Origin: a bacterium
Lineage (GTDB): Bacteria; Pseudomonadota; Alphaproteobacteria; Rhodobacterales; Rhodobacteraceae
Reading direction: 5' to 3'
Assembly (NCBI GenBank): GCA_016124195.1
Contig: WGOE01000017.1
Location: 1 to 64,000 of the forward strand
Length of the DNA stretch: 64,000 nt
A model generated the notes under the pieces. The model worked only from the letters and a program-made list of their open reading frames with translations, did no database searches and was not told where the DNA came from. This document shows, in pieces, positions 35,531 to 43,382 of the stretch; position 1 is the first letter of the stretch, and each line of letters opens with the position of its first letter. The translations under genes and the position numbers were made by a program.

Positions 35531-35573
35531 CATTTTCAGGAAAAGGGAGAGCCGGTTTTCCGGTTCGAAAATG
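35531..35573 (+). promoter_or_regulatory. Nested hairpin between mgdA and mgdB
   Basis: Outer arms CATTTTC/GAAAATG (35531-35537, 35567-35573) enclose inner arms GGAAAA/TTTTCC (35539-35544, 35556-35561). It fills most of the only gap in the mgd operon and ends 18 bp before the mgdB start. A processing site, stabiliser or translation control element is possible. Confidence 0.45.
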
Positions 35574-35590
35574 CGAAAGGGAAGTGTCGC

Positions 35591-35875
35591 ATGATCATCA
35601 ATCACCCCATCCTCGGGCCAAGGGACGCGCAGGAATTCGTCTATCTGGGCGATGCCAGCCTGATCCAGCGGCCCGATGGGATGACCGCCAGCATCGAGGC
35701 CTTTCACGACTACACCTATCTGCGCGACAACTCGGCCGGACCGCACCGCGAGCTTTGGTATCACGAACAGGGCGACCGGTCCTGGCTGGTGGTGACGCGC
35801 AACACGCTGACGCATGAGATCCTGAAGGTGGAGCTTGCCCGCGACGTGGCCCGGGCCGAGGGGCGTTCCAGATGA
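35591..35875 (+). CDS. mgdB: N-methylglutamate dehydrogenase subunit B (SoxD-like)
   Basis: A 94-residue delta-type subunit: G-P-R-D-A-Q-E-F-V-Y near the start, Y-T-Y-L-R-D-N in the middle and T-L-T-H-E-I-L at the end all match SoxD. The usual zinc-binding C-P-x-C-G at the N-terminus is replaced by H-P-I-L-G, and I see no Cys in the whole protein. AAAGGGAAG precedes the ATG by 8 bases. It overlaps mgdC by 4 bases. Confidence 0.85.
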   Translation: MIINHPILGPRDAQEFVYLGDASLIQRPDGMTASIEAFHDYTYLRDNSAGPHRELWYHEQGDRSWLVVTRNTLTHEILKVELARDVARAEGRSR

Positions 35876-38835
35876 GCCAGACCCACCGCATCGACGCCAA
35901 ACTCTCGGCCGGCCAGGTCGACCGCAGCCGGACCCTGCGCTTTCACTTTGACGGCGTGGCCTATGCCGGCCATCCGGGCGACACGCTGGCCTCGGCGCTT
36001 CTGGCCAATGGCGTGCGCCTGATGGGGCGCAGCTTCAAGTATCACCGGCCGCGCGGGCCGATCTCGGCCGGGTCCGAAGAGCCGAACGCACTGGTCGAAC
36101 TGCGCTCGGGCGCCCGGCAAGAGCCCAACACCCGCGCCACGGTGGCGGAACTGTTCGATGGCCTGACCGCGCAAAGCCAGAACCGCTGGCCCAGCCTGCG
36201 CTTTGACGCCCTGTCGATCAACGACCGGCTGAACAGCTTCTTCACCGCCGGGTTCTATTACAAGACCTTCATGTGGCCCGCCTCTTTCTGGGAAAAGGTC
36301 TACGAGCCGATCATCCGCCGCGCCGCGGGGCTGGGCACGCTGAACCGGCAGGAGGACCCCGACAGCTATGACAAGGGCTTTCTGCACTGCGATGTGCTGA
36401 TCATCGGGGCGGGGCCTGCGGGCCTTGCGGCGGCGCTGACGGCAGGGCGGTCGGGCGCGCGGGTGATCCTGGCGGATGAGGATTTCCGCATGGGCGGGCG
36501 GCTCAATGCCGAGACCTTCGTGCTGGGCGAGGCCTCGGGCGCGGACTGGGCCAAGGCTGCGGTGGCTGAACTGGCCAGCCTGCCCAACGTGCGGCTGATG
36601 GCGCGCACCACGGTGGTGGGCACCTTTGACCACGGCATTTACGGCGCGGTCGAGCGCGTGTCGGATCATCTGCTCGAACCCCTGCCGGGCAAGCCGCGCC
36701 AGACCTTCTGGCGGATCTATTCGAAGCGGGCGATCCTGGCGGGCGGTGCCACCGAACGGCCGATCGCCTTTGAAAACAACGACCGTCCGGGCATCATGCT
36801 GGCGGGCGCCCTGCGCGCCTATGCCAACCGCTGGGGCGTGGCGGTGGGCCGGCGCGTGGCGATTTTCACCAACAACGACGATGGGTTGCGCAGCGCAGTT
36901 GATCTGGCGGCCAAGGGTGTCGATGTGGTGGCGATCATCGACAGCCGCGCCGATGCGACCCTTTTGCCCGGCATCCGCCATCTGCGCGGCGCGGTGGTGA
37001 CGGACACGGCTGGCCGGCTTGGCCTGTCGCAGGTCACCGTGCGCCATGCGGATGGCCGGTCCGAGACGATCGGGGTCGAGGCTCTGGGTGTTTCGGGCGG
37101 CTGGAACCCCGTTGTGAACCTCACCTCGCACCACCGCGCAAAGCCGGTCTGGCGCGAGGATATCGCGGCCTTCGTGCCGGCGGGAGGAGAGTCGGGGCTT
37201 GCCCCGACCTACGTGGCGGGGGCGGCTGGGGGCGATTTGAGCACTCATGGCGCGCTGGTCACGGGGAACGAGATGGCCCGCCGCGCGCTGGAGGATCTGG
37301 GGTTTGCGGCGCGGCCGTCAGACCTGCCCAGGGCCGAGGATGCGCCGGTGGTCCTGCAGCCCCTCTGGCACGTCAAGGGCGCCAAACGCGCCTGGATCGA
37401 CCAGCAGAACGATGTGACCGTCAAGGACATCAAGCTGGCGCATCAGGAGAATTTCACCGCGGTCGAGCATCTGAAACGCTATACGACCCTGGGCATGGCG
37501 ACCGATCAGGGCAAGACTTCCAATGTGCTGGGCCTCGCCGTGATGGCCGAACTGACCGGCAAGACGATCCCGCAGACCGGCACCACGATTTACCGGCCGC
37601 CCTATACGCCGGTGGCGCTGGGTGCTCTCGGGGGCCGGGCGCGGGGGCGCGACTTCAAGCCCTTCCGCCTGACGCCCAGCCACAAATGGGCGGCCGAGCA
37701 GGGGGCGACCTTTGTCGAGGTCGGCTACTGGATGCGCACGCAATGGGTGCCGAGGGCCAGCGAGACGGAATGGCGCCAGTCGGTCGATCGCGAGGTCCTG
37801 GCCACCCGCAGATCGGTGGGCATCTGCGATGTCACAACGTTGGGCAAGATCGACATCCAGGGCACCGATGCCGGGGTCTTTCTTGACCGGGTCTATGCCA
37901 ATACCTTCAGCACGCTGGCCGTCGGCAAATGCCGCTACGGGCTGATGCTGCGCGAGGATGGCATGGTCTTCGACGACGGCACCACGGCGCGGATGGCGCC
38001 GAACGAATATGTGATGACCACGACCACCGCCAATGCGGTCGCCGTCTTCCGCCATCTGGAGTTCTGCCGCCAATGCCTCTGGCCCGATCTGGATGTGCAG
38101 CTGATCTCGACCACCGAGGCCTGGGCGCAGTTTTCGGTCGCAGGACCCAATGCACGGAACTTGCTGCAGAAGGTGGTGGATCAGGACATCTCGGATGCGG
38201 CCTTTCCCTATATGGCGGCGGGCAGCATCACGGTGGGCGGGCTGCGAGCGCGGCTGTTCCGCATCAGCTTTTCGGGCGAGCTTGCCTATGAGATCGCGGT
38301 GCCGACCCGCTATGGCGATGCGATGATCCGCAAGCTGATGGAGGCGGGGGCCGAGTTCGATGCCGTGGTTTACGGGACCGAGGCGCTTGGCGTCATGCGT
38401 GTCGAAAAGGGCCATGTCGCGGGCAACGAGCTCAACGGCACCTCAACCGCGCTCAACATGGGGCTGGGCAAGATGGTCAGCCGCAAGAAGGACAGCATTG
38501 GCATGGTGCTGAGCCAGCGCGAAGGGATGAGCCGCGACGATGGGCTGCGGCTGGTCGGCGTCAAGCCGGTCGATCCGGCGGACGCCCTGAAGGCGGGCAG
38601 CCATCTTCTGAAGACCGGGGCCGCGGCCACGGTGCAGAACGATGACGGCTGGCTGACCTCGCTGGTCTGGTCGCCGCATCTGGGCCATTACATCGCCCTT
38701 GCTTACCTCAAGAACGGGGCGAACCGGCTGGGCGAGACGATGCGCGCGGTCAACCTCTTGGCCGGGACTGACGTGGCGGTCGAAATCGTCAGCCCGCATT
38801 TCATCGATCCGGAAGGAGAGCGTCTGCGTGGCTGA
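35872..38835 (+). CDS. mgdC: N-methylglutamate dehydrogenase subunit C (SoxA-like)
   Basis: A 987-residue alpha subunit. Order: an N-terminal ferredoxin-like fold (about 20-95, F-K-Y-H-R-P-R-G-P), an NAD/FAD Rossmann domain (G-A-G-P-A-G-L-A-A-A-L at about 180), a SoxA linker, and a C-terminal GcvT folate-binding domain (about 590-985, V-T-T-L-G-K-I-D-I-Q-G). This is the standard sarcosine-oxidase alpha layout used by N-methylglutamate dehydrogenase. The start overlaps mgdB and the stop overlaps mgdD. Confidence 0.88.
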   Translation: MSQTHRIDAKLSAGQVDRSRTLRFHFDGVAYAGHPGDTLASALLANGVRLMGRSFKYHRPRGPISAGSEEPNALVELRSGARQEPNTRATVAELFDGLTAQSQNRWPSLRFDALSINDRLNSFFTAGFYYKTFMWPASFWEKVYEPIIRRAAGLGTLNRQEDPDSYDKGFLHCDVLIIGAGPAGLAAALTAGRSGARVILADEDFRMGGRLNAETFVLGEASGADWAKAAVAELASLPNVRLMARTTVVGTFDHGIYGAVERVSDHLLEPLPGKPRQTFWRIYSKRAILAGGATERPIAFENNDRPGIMLAGALRAYANRWGVAVGRRVAIFTNNDDGLRSAVDLAAKGVDVVAIIDSRADATLLPGIRHLRGAVVTDTAGRLGLSQVTVRHADGRSETIGVEALGVSGGWNPVVNLTSHHRAKPVWREDIAAFVPAGGESGLAPTYVAGAAGGDLSTHGALVTGNEMARRALEDLGFAARPSDLPRAEDAPVVLQPLWHVKGAKRAWIDQQNDVTVKDIKLAHQENFTAVEHLKRYTTLGMATDQGKTSNVLGLAVMAELTGKTIPQTGTTIYRPPYTPVALGALGGRARGRDFKPFRLTPSHKWAAEQGATFVEVGYWMRTQWVPRASETEWRQSVDREVLATRRSVGICDVTTLGKIDIQGTDAGVFLDRVYANTFSTLAVGKCRYGLMLREDGMVFDDGTTARMAPNEYVMTTTTANAVAVFRHLEFCRQCLWPDLDVQLISTTEAWAQFSVAGPNARNLLQKVVDQDISDAAFPYMAAGSITVGGLRARLFRISFSGELAYEIAVPTRYGDAMIRKLMEAGAEFDAVVYGTEALGVMRVEKGHVAGNELNGTSTALNMGLGKMVSRKKDSIGMVLSQREGMSRDDGLRLVGVKPVDPADALKAGSHLLKTGAAATVQNDDGWLTSLVWSPHLGHYIALAYLKNGANRLGETMRAVNLLAGTDVAVEIVSPHFIDPEGERLRG

Positions 38836-39394
38836 TTTCATGCTCAAACCCCTGACGGCGCTGGGGCAGGACGCGCCGGTGGTGGACCGCATCGGGCCCT
38901 GGACGCTGACCGAACGGGCCGATGTGGCGCTGGCCTCGCTGGCCTTCCGGCGCGGGCGGGAGGCGGAACTGCGCGATCTGGCCAAGGGCGCCGGACTGCC
39001 CTTGCCGCCAGCCGCCCGGGCCGAAGCCGGGCCCGTCTGGGCCGCTTTCTGGATGACGCCCGAGATGTGGATGGTCGAGGCGCCCTTTGCCAGCCATGAG
39101 GACATCCGCGCGCATCTGGTGGCGGTCTTTGCCGAGACGGCCTCGATCACCGAACAGACCGATGCCTGGGTCCGCTTCGATCTGGCCGGCGCGGGGCTGG
39201 AGCGCGTGCTCGAGCGGCTGTCGAACTTTGACCTGCGCGCTGCGCCGGACGGGGCTGCGACGCGCACGATGATCGAGCATCTGGGCTGCTATCTGATCAG
39301 GCGGTCCGCGGCGCTGGTCACGGTCTATGGCCCGCGCTCTTCGGCGGGCAGCCTGCATCACGCGCTGGTTCAGGCGGCGAAATCGGTGGTTTGA
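38828..39394 (+). CDS. mgdD: N-methylglutamate dehydrogenase subunit D (SoxG-like)
   Basis: A 188-residue gamma subunit with the SoxG/GcvT-like pattern (T-D-A-W-V-R-F-D-L-A-G, then G-L-E-R-V-L-E-R-L, and a C-terminal Y-G-P-R-S-S-A-G-S-L). GTG at 38828 is chosen over ATG 38840 because GGAGAG lies 8 bases before the GTG. It overlaps mgdC by 8 bases and completes mgdABCD. Confidence 0.82.
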   Translation: MADFMLKPLTALGQDAPVVDRIGPWTLTERADVALASLAFRRGREAELRDLAKGAGLPLPPAARAEAGPVWAAFWMTPEMWMVEAPFASHEDIRAHLVAVFAETASITEQTDAWVRFDLAGAGLERVLERLSNFDLRAAPDGAATRTMIEHLGCYLIRRSAALVTVYGPRSSAGSLHHALVQAAKSVV

Positions 39395-39416
39395 CCGGCT
39401 TTGCCGATGGTTTGGC

Positions 39417-39452
39417 TTGTCGGGCCGCAGAATTTTTCCCTATAGTGAAAAT
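39417..39452 (+). promoter_or_regulatory. Promoter of the XRE-cupin gene with overlapping palindrome
   Basis: TTGTCG (39417-39422), 18-bp spacer, TATAGT (39441-39446). A palindrome, TTTTC-N8-GAAAA centred on CTATAG (39432-39452), covers the -10 box, so autorepression by the XRE regulator is likely. Confidence 0.6.
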
Positions 39453-39478
39453 CTCTGCGGCCAAAGGTGTGACCCGAC

Positions 39479-40147
39479 ATGACCAGTGACCTGAGCGACG
39501 ATGCCATTCCCTTCGTGCCGCGCGGCAAGCCGGCGCTGAGCCAGGACCCGCACCGGGTGCGCGACATCTCCGAGCGCAACCTCGAGGCGGCCATCGGCCG
39601 CGAAGTGCGCGCCTTTCGCCACCAGCAGGGTCTGACGGTGGCGGATCTGGCGCAGGTCACTGGCCTGTCGATCGGCATGTTGTCCAAGATCGAGAATGGC
39701 ATCACATCGCCCTCGCTGACCACCTTGCAGGTGTTGAGCCATGCCTTTTCGGTGCCGGTGACGGCCTTCTTCAAATCCTACGAGGAGCGCCGCGAGGTCC
39801 AGCATGTGAAGGCGGGCGACCATATCGAGGTAGAACGGCGCGGCACGCGGGCCGGGCATCAGTACAACCTCCTGGGCCATATCGGGTCGAACAATTCCGG
39901 CGTGGTGGTGGAACCCTACCTGATCACGCTGTCGACCGAGGCGGATACCTTTCCGACCTTTCAGCACGAGGGGCTGGAGCTTTTGTACATGCTGGAGGGC
40001 GAGGTGACCTATCGGCATGGCGACAAGCTGTTTCACCTCAAGCCCGGGGACAGCCTGTTCTTTGACGCCGATGCGCGCCATGGGCCGGAAGTGCTGAACA
40101 AGCTGCCGGCGAAATATCTGTCGGTGATCGCCTATCCGCAGGGGTGA
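39479..40147 (+). CDS. XRE-family regulator with C-terminal cupin domain
   Basis: A 222-residue regulator: an unstructured lead, helix-turn-helix at about 38-95 (G-L-T-V-A-D-L-A-Q-V-T-G-L-S-I-G-M-L-S) and a cupin at about 140-220 (H-E-G-L-E-L-L-Y-M-L-E-G-E-V, then L-K-P-G-D-S-L-F-F-D). Such proteins sense small amines or amino acids. It lies between mgd and mgs operons and is the best candidate controller of both. AAAGG precedes the ATG by about 11 bases. Confidence 0.85.
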   Translation: MTSDLSDDAIPFVPRGKPALSQDPHRVRDISERNLEAAIGREVRAFRHQQGLTVADLAQVTGLSIGMLSKIENGITSPSLTTLQVLSHAFSVPVTAFFKSYEERREVQHVKAGDHIEVERRGTRAGHQYNLLGHIGSNNSGVVVEPYLITLSTEADTFPTFQHEGLELLYMLEGEVTYRHGDKLFHLKPGDSLFFDADARHGPEVLNKLPAKYLSVIAYPQG

Positions 40148-40224
40148 GGGAAGGCGCTTTGGCACGCTCCCACCCGCCCACCCCGCGCGCCAAAGCGCCG
40201 GAGGTGTCGGGATCGGGGCCGGCC

Positions 40225-40271
40225 CCGGGGGTTTCACACCCCCGGCCCCCCGTGGAGTATTGGCACAAATG
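40225..40271 (-). repeat. Dispersed hairpin element, copy 1 (inverse orientation)
   Basis: On the minus strand: CATTTGTGCCAATACTCC, then C/G-rich sequence and a hairpin CCGGGGG/CCCCCGG with loop TGTGAAA (40245-40225). Related copies are at 44760, 60980 and 53351. The rest of the 291-bp interval 40148-40438 is very G/C-rich without a gene. Confidence 0.6.
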
Positions 40272-40382
40272 GCAATAGGGGCCTGGCGGGGGCCCGGGGG
40301 GCCTTTGGGGGGCGGCCGCGCTGCAAAAACGGGCGAAGTGTGCGGGAAGGCTTGCACTCAGGTCAAAAAAGTTTCCTGACAG

Positions 40383-40411
40383 TTGAGTCCGTAAATCAAC
40401 GGTGCTAGCGT
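40383..40411 (+). promoter_or_regulatory. Likely promoter of mgsABC-gmaS
   Basis: TTGAGT (40383-40388), 17-bp spacer, TAGCGT (40406-40411), 27 bp before mgsA. An imperfect inverted repeat, TCAAAAAAGTTTCCTGA, overlaps the upstream side. Confidence 0.5.
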
Positions 40412-40438
40412 GCTGGAAATTTGACAGGGAGACTCACC

Positions 40439-41335
40439 ATGTGTGGCATCGTCGGGCTGTTTTTGAAGGACAGGCACCTGGAGCCGCATCTCGGCGCCAT
40501 GCTGACCGATATGCTGATCACCATGACCGACCGGGGGCCGGATTCGGCGGGGATCGCGATCTATTCGGGCGCGGGCGAGGGGCGCGCGAAGATCACCGTG
40601 CAATCCTCTGATCCGGGGCGCGAATTCGCCAATCTGGACGCGGATCTGAAAGATGCCATCGGCACACCGGTCCTGATGCTGATCAAGGACACCCATGCGG
40701 TGCTGGAAGTGCCGCTGGGCCAGTTGGAGGCGGCGCGTTCGGCGCTTGCCCACCTGCGCCCCGCGGTCAAGGTGATGAGCGCCGGCGAAAGCATCGAGAT
40801 CTTCAAGGAGGTCGGCCTGCCCAAGGATGTGGCGGCGCGCTTTGGCGTCTCGAAGATGGGGGGCACCCATGGCATCGGGCACACCAGGATGGCCACGGAA
40901 TCGGCGGTGACCACGATGGGGGCGCATCCGTTCTCGACCGGGGCGGACCAGTGCCTCGTCCACAACGGCTCGCTTTCCAACCACAACGGCGTGCGGCGCG
41001 AGTTGAAGCGGCTGGGCATGACCTTCGAGACCGAGAACGACACCGAGGTCGGCGCCGCCTTCATCAGCCACAAGCTGCAGACCGGCGACACGCTGGGGCA
41101 TGCGCTCGAGGCGACGCTGACCGACCTTGACGGCTTTTTCACCTTCGTCGTGGGCACCCGCAACGGCTTTGGCGTGGTGCGCGACCCCATCGCCTGCAAG
41201 CCCGCCGTGATGGCGGAAACCGATCAATATGTGGCCTTTGGCAGCGAATACCGCGCCCTCGTCAATCTGCCCGGCATCGAAACTGCCCGGGTCTGGGAGC
41301 CCGAGCCCGCCACCGTCTACTTCTGGGAGCGTTGA
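40439..41335 (+). CDS. mgsA: N-methylglutamate synthase subunit A (class II glutamine amidotransferase)
   Basis: A 298-residue Ntn-type glutaminase/PurF-like domain. After Met removal the N-terminal residue is Cys2 in C-G-I-V-G-L-F, the catalytic nucleophile. R-G-P-D-S-A-G and H-T-R-M-A-T support the class. With MgsB and MgsC it forms N-methylglutamate synthase, which makes N-methylglutamate from methylamine-derived substrate and glutamate. The Cys position fixes the start at 40439. mgsB begins at the next base after the stop. Confidence 0.9.
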   Translation: MCGIVGLFLKDRHLEPHLGAMLTDMLITMTDRGPDSAGIAIYSGAGEGRAKITVQSSDPGREFANLDADLKDAIGTPVLMLIKDTHAVLEVPLGQLEAARSALAHLRPAVKVMSAGESIEIFKEVGLPKDVAARFGVSKMGGTHGIGHTRMATESAVTTMGAHPFSTGADQCLVHNGSLSNHNGVRRELKRLGMTFETENDTEVGAAFISHKLQTGDTLGHALEATLTDLDGFFTFVVGTRNGFGVVRDPIACKPAVMAETDQYVAFGSEYRALVNLPGIETARVWEPEPATVYFWER

Positions 41336-42025
41336 ATGCAGACTTTCGATCTGGCCAAAGAGGGCTTGCGTGCCCTGAATGCCTCGCTTCATGCGTTGAA
41401 GGGGCAGACCAACATGACCGAATGGGACATCATCAATCCCCGCGGCGCCCATGCCATCGCGGCCGGGGTCGATGCGCCGGTCGACATCACTGTGCGCGGC
41501 TCGACCGGCTATTACTGCGCCGGCATGAACAAGCAGGCGACGATCCGCATCAAGGGCTCGGCCGGGCCCGGGGTGGCCGAAAACATGATGTCGGGCACCG
41601 TCATCATCGACGGCGATGCCAGCCAGTACGCCGGGGCGACCGGGAATGGCGGGCTTCTGGTGATCAAGGGCAATGCCTCGTCGCGCTGCGGCATTTCGAT
41701 GAAGGGCATCGACATCGTCGTTCACGGCAACATCGGCCACATGTCCTGCTTCATGGCGCAGTCGGGCAATCTGGTGGTGCTGGGCAACGCGGGCGAGGCC
41801 CTGGGCGATTCGCTGTACGAGGCGCGGCTTTTCGTGCGCGGTTCGGTGAAATCGCTGGGGGCCGACTGCATCGAGAAAGAGATGCGGCCTGAACATCTGG
41901 CGCTGTTGGCTGACCTGTTGAAGCGGGGCGAGGCTGATCACAAGGCCAAACCGGAAGAGTTCAAGCGCTACGGCTCGGCCCGCAAGCTTTACAACTTCAA
42001 TATCGACAACGCCGCCGCGTACTGA
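41336..42025 (+). CDS. mgsB: N-methylglutamate synthase subunit B (GXGXG domain)
   Basis: A 229-residue GltB C-terminal (GXGXG) beta-helix domain protein with repeated G-x-x-G turns, for example G-S-T-G-Y-Y-C-A-G-M and G-N-A-G-E-A-L-G. It corresponds to the structural domain of glutamate synthase split off as a separate subunit in MgsABC. No gap to mgsA and 6 bp to mgsC. Confidence 0.9.
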   Translation: MQTFDLAKEGLRALNASLHALKGQTNMTEWDIINPRGAHAIAAGVDAPVDITVRGSTGYYCAGMNKQATIRIKGSAGPGVAENMMSGTVIIDGDASQYAGATGNGGLLVIKGNASSRCGISMKGIDIVVHGNIGHMSCFMAQSGNLVVLGNAGEALGDSLYEARLFVRGSVKSLGADCIEKEMRPEHLALLADLLKRGEADHKAKPEEFKRYGSARKLYNFNIDNAAAY

Positions 42026-42031
42026 GGTAGA

Positions 42032-43360
42032 ATGAGCGATTTCCCCCATACCCCGCCCAAGATGTCGTGGACTTTCTCCAACGACGTGAATGCCGAAATC
42101 CGCCGCGCCGCTGCCACGGGCATCTATGACATCCGCGGCGGCGGGTCGAAACGGCGGCTGCCGCATTTCGACGACCTTCTGTTCCTCGGCGCCTCGATCA
42201 GCCGCTATCCGCTGGAAGGCTACCGCGAGAAATGCGCGACCGATGTCTGGCTTGGCACCCGGTTCGCCAGGAAGCCGATCCATCTGGACATTCCGATCAC
42301 CATCGCCGGCATGTCCTTCGGCGCGCTGTCGGGTCCGGCGAAAGAGGCGCTGGGGCGCGGCGCCACGGCGGCCGGCACCTCGACCACCACGGGCGACGGC
42401 GGCATGACCGAGGAAGAGCGCGGCCATTCCAGGACCCTGGTCTATCAATACCTTCCCAGCCGCTATGGCATGAACCCCGACGACCTGCGCCGCGCCGATG
42501 CGATCGAGGTCGTGGTGGGGCAGGGCGCCAAGCCCGGCGGTGGCGGCATGCTTCTGGGCCAGAAGATCAGTGACCGGGTGGCCGCGATGCGCAACCTGCC
42601 CAAGGGGATCGACCAACGCTCGGCCTGCCGGCATCCGGACTGGACCGGGCCGGATGATCTGGAAATCAAGCTTCTGGAACTGCGCGAGATCACCGATTGG
42701 GAAAAGCCGATCTATGTGAAGGTCGGCGGCGCGCGGCCCTATTACGACACGGCGCTGGCGGTCAAGGCGGGGGCCGATGTCGTGGTCTTGGACGGCATGC
42801 AGGGTGGGACGGCCGCCACGCAGGATGTCTTCATCGAAAACGTCGGCATGCCGATCCTGGCCTGCATCCCGCAGGCGGTGAAGGCGCTGCAGGATCTGGG
42901 CATGCACCGCAAGGTGCAGCTGATCGTCTCGGGCGGCATCCGCAACGGCGCGGATGTGGCCAAGGCGATGGCGCTTGGCGCCGATGCCGTCTCGATCGGC
43001 ACGGCGGCGCTGGTGGCTCTTGGCGACAATGACCCGGCGCTTGAGGCCGAATATGCCAAGCTCGGCACCACAGCCGGCGCCTATGACGATTGGCACGAAG
43101 GTCGCGACCCGGCTGGCATCACCACGCAGGACCCCAATCTTTTCAACCGTTTCGACCCGGTTCTTGGCGGGCGCCGGCTGAAGAATTACCTCAAGGTCAT
43201 GACGCTCGAGGCGCAGACCATCGCGCGCGCCTGCGGCAAGAACAACCTGCACAACCTCGAACCCGAAGACCTTTGCGCGCTGACCATCGAAGGCGCCGCC
43301 ATGGCCGGGGTTCCCTTGGCTGGCACCAACTGGATACCGGGCCGCAACGGCTCGTTTTGA
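42032..43360 (+). CDS. mgsC: N-methylglutamate synthase subunit C (FMN glutamate-synthase domain)
   Basis: A 442-residue FMN-binding TIM barrel of the glutamate synthase large-chain type (G-M-S-F-G-A-L-S near 97-103, G-Q-G-A-K-P-G-G-G-G near 165, and D-G-M-Q-G-G-T-A-A-T near 253). It carries the FMN centre where N-methylglutamate is formed. A C-terminal extension ends in N-W-I-P-G-R-N-G-S-F. Third gene of mgsABC. Confidence 0.9.
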   Translation: MSDFPHTPPKMSWTFSNDVNAEIRRAAATGIYDIRGGGSKRRLPHFDDLLFLGASISRYPLEGYREKCATDVWLGTRFARKPIHLDIPITIAGMSFGALSGPAKEALGRGATAAGTSTTTGDGGMTEEERGHSRTLVYQYLPSRYGMNPDDLRRADAIEVVVGQGAKPGGGGMLLGQKISDRVAAMRNLPKGIDQRSACRHPDWTGPDDLEIKLLELREITDWEKPIYVKVGGARPYYDTALAVKAGADVVVLDGMQGGTAATQDVFIENVGMPILACIPQAVKALQDLGMHRKVQLIVSGGIRNGADVAKAMALGADAVSIGTAALVALGDNDPALEAEYAKLGTTAGAYDDWHEGRDPAGITTQDPNLFNRFDPVLGGRRLKNYLKVMTLEAQTIARACGKNNLHNLEPEDLCALTIEGAAMAGVPLAGTNWIPGRNGSF

Positions 43361-43382
43361 CAATAAGAACAGGGAGACGACA

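Noticed and set aside
34268-39394. Heterotetrameric sarcosine oxidase (soxBDAG)
   Set aside because: Same architecture, but adjacency to gmaS, mgsABC, tdm and dmm genes makes N-methylglutamate dehydrogenase more likely. No glycine betaine or sarcosine genes are nearby.
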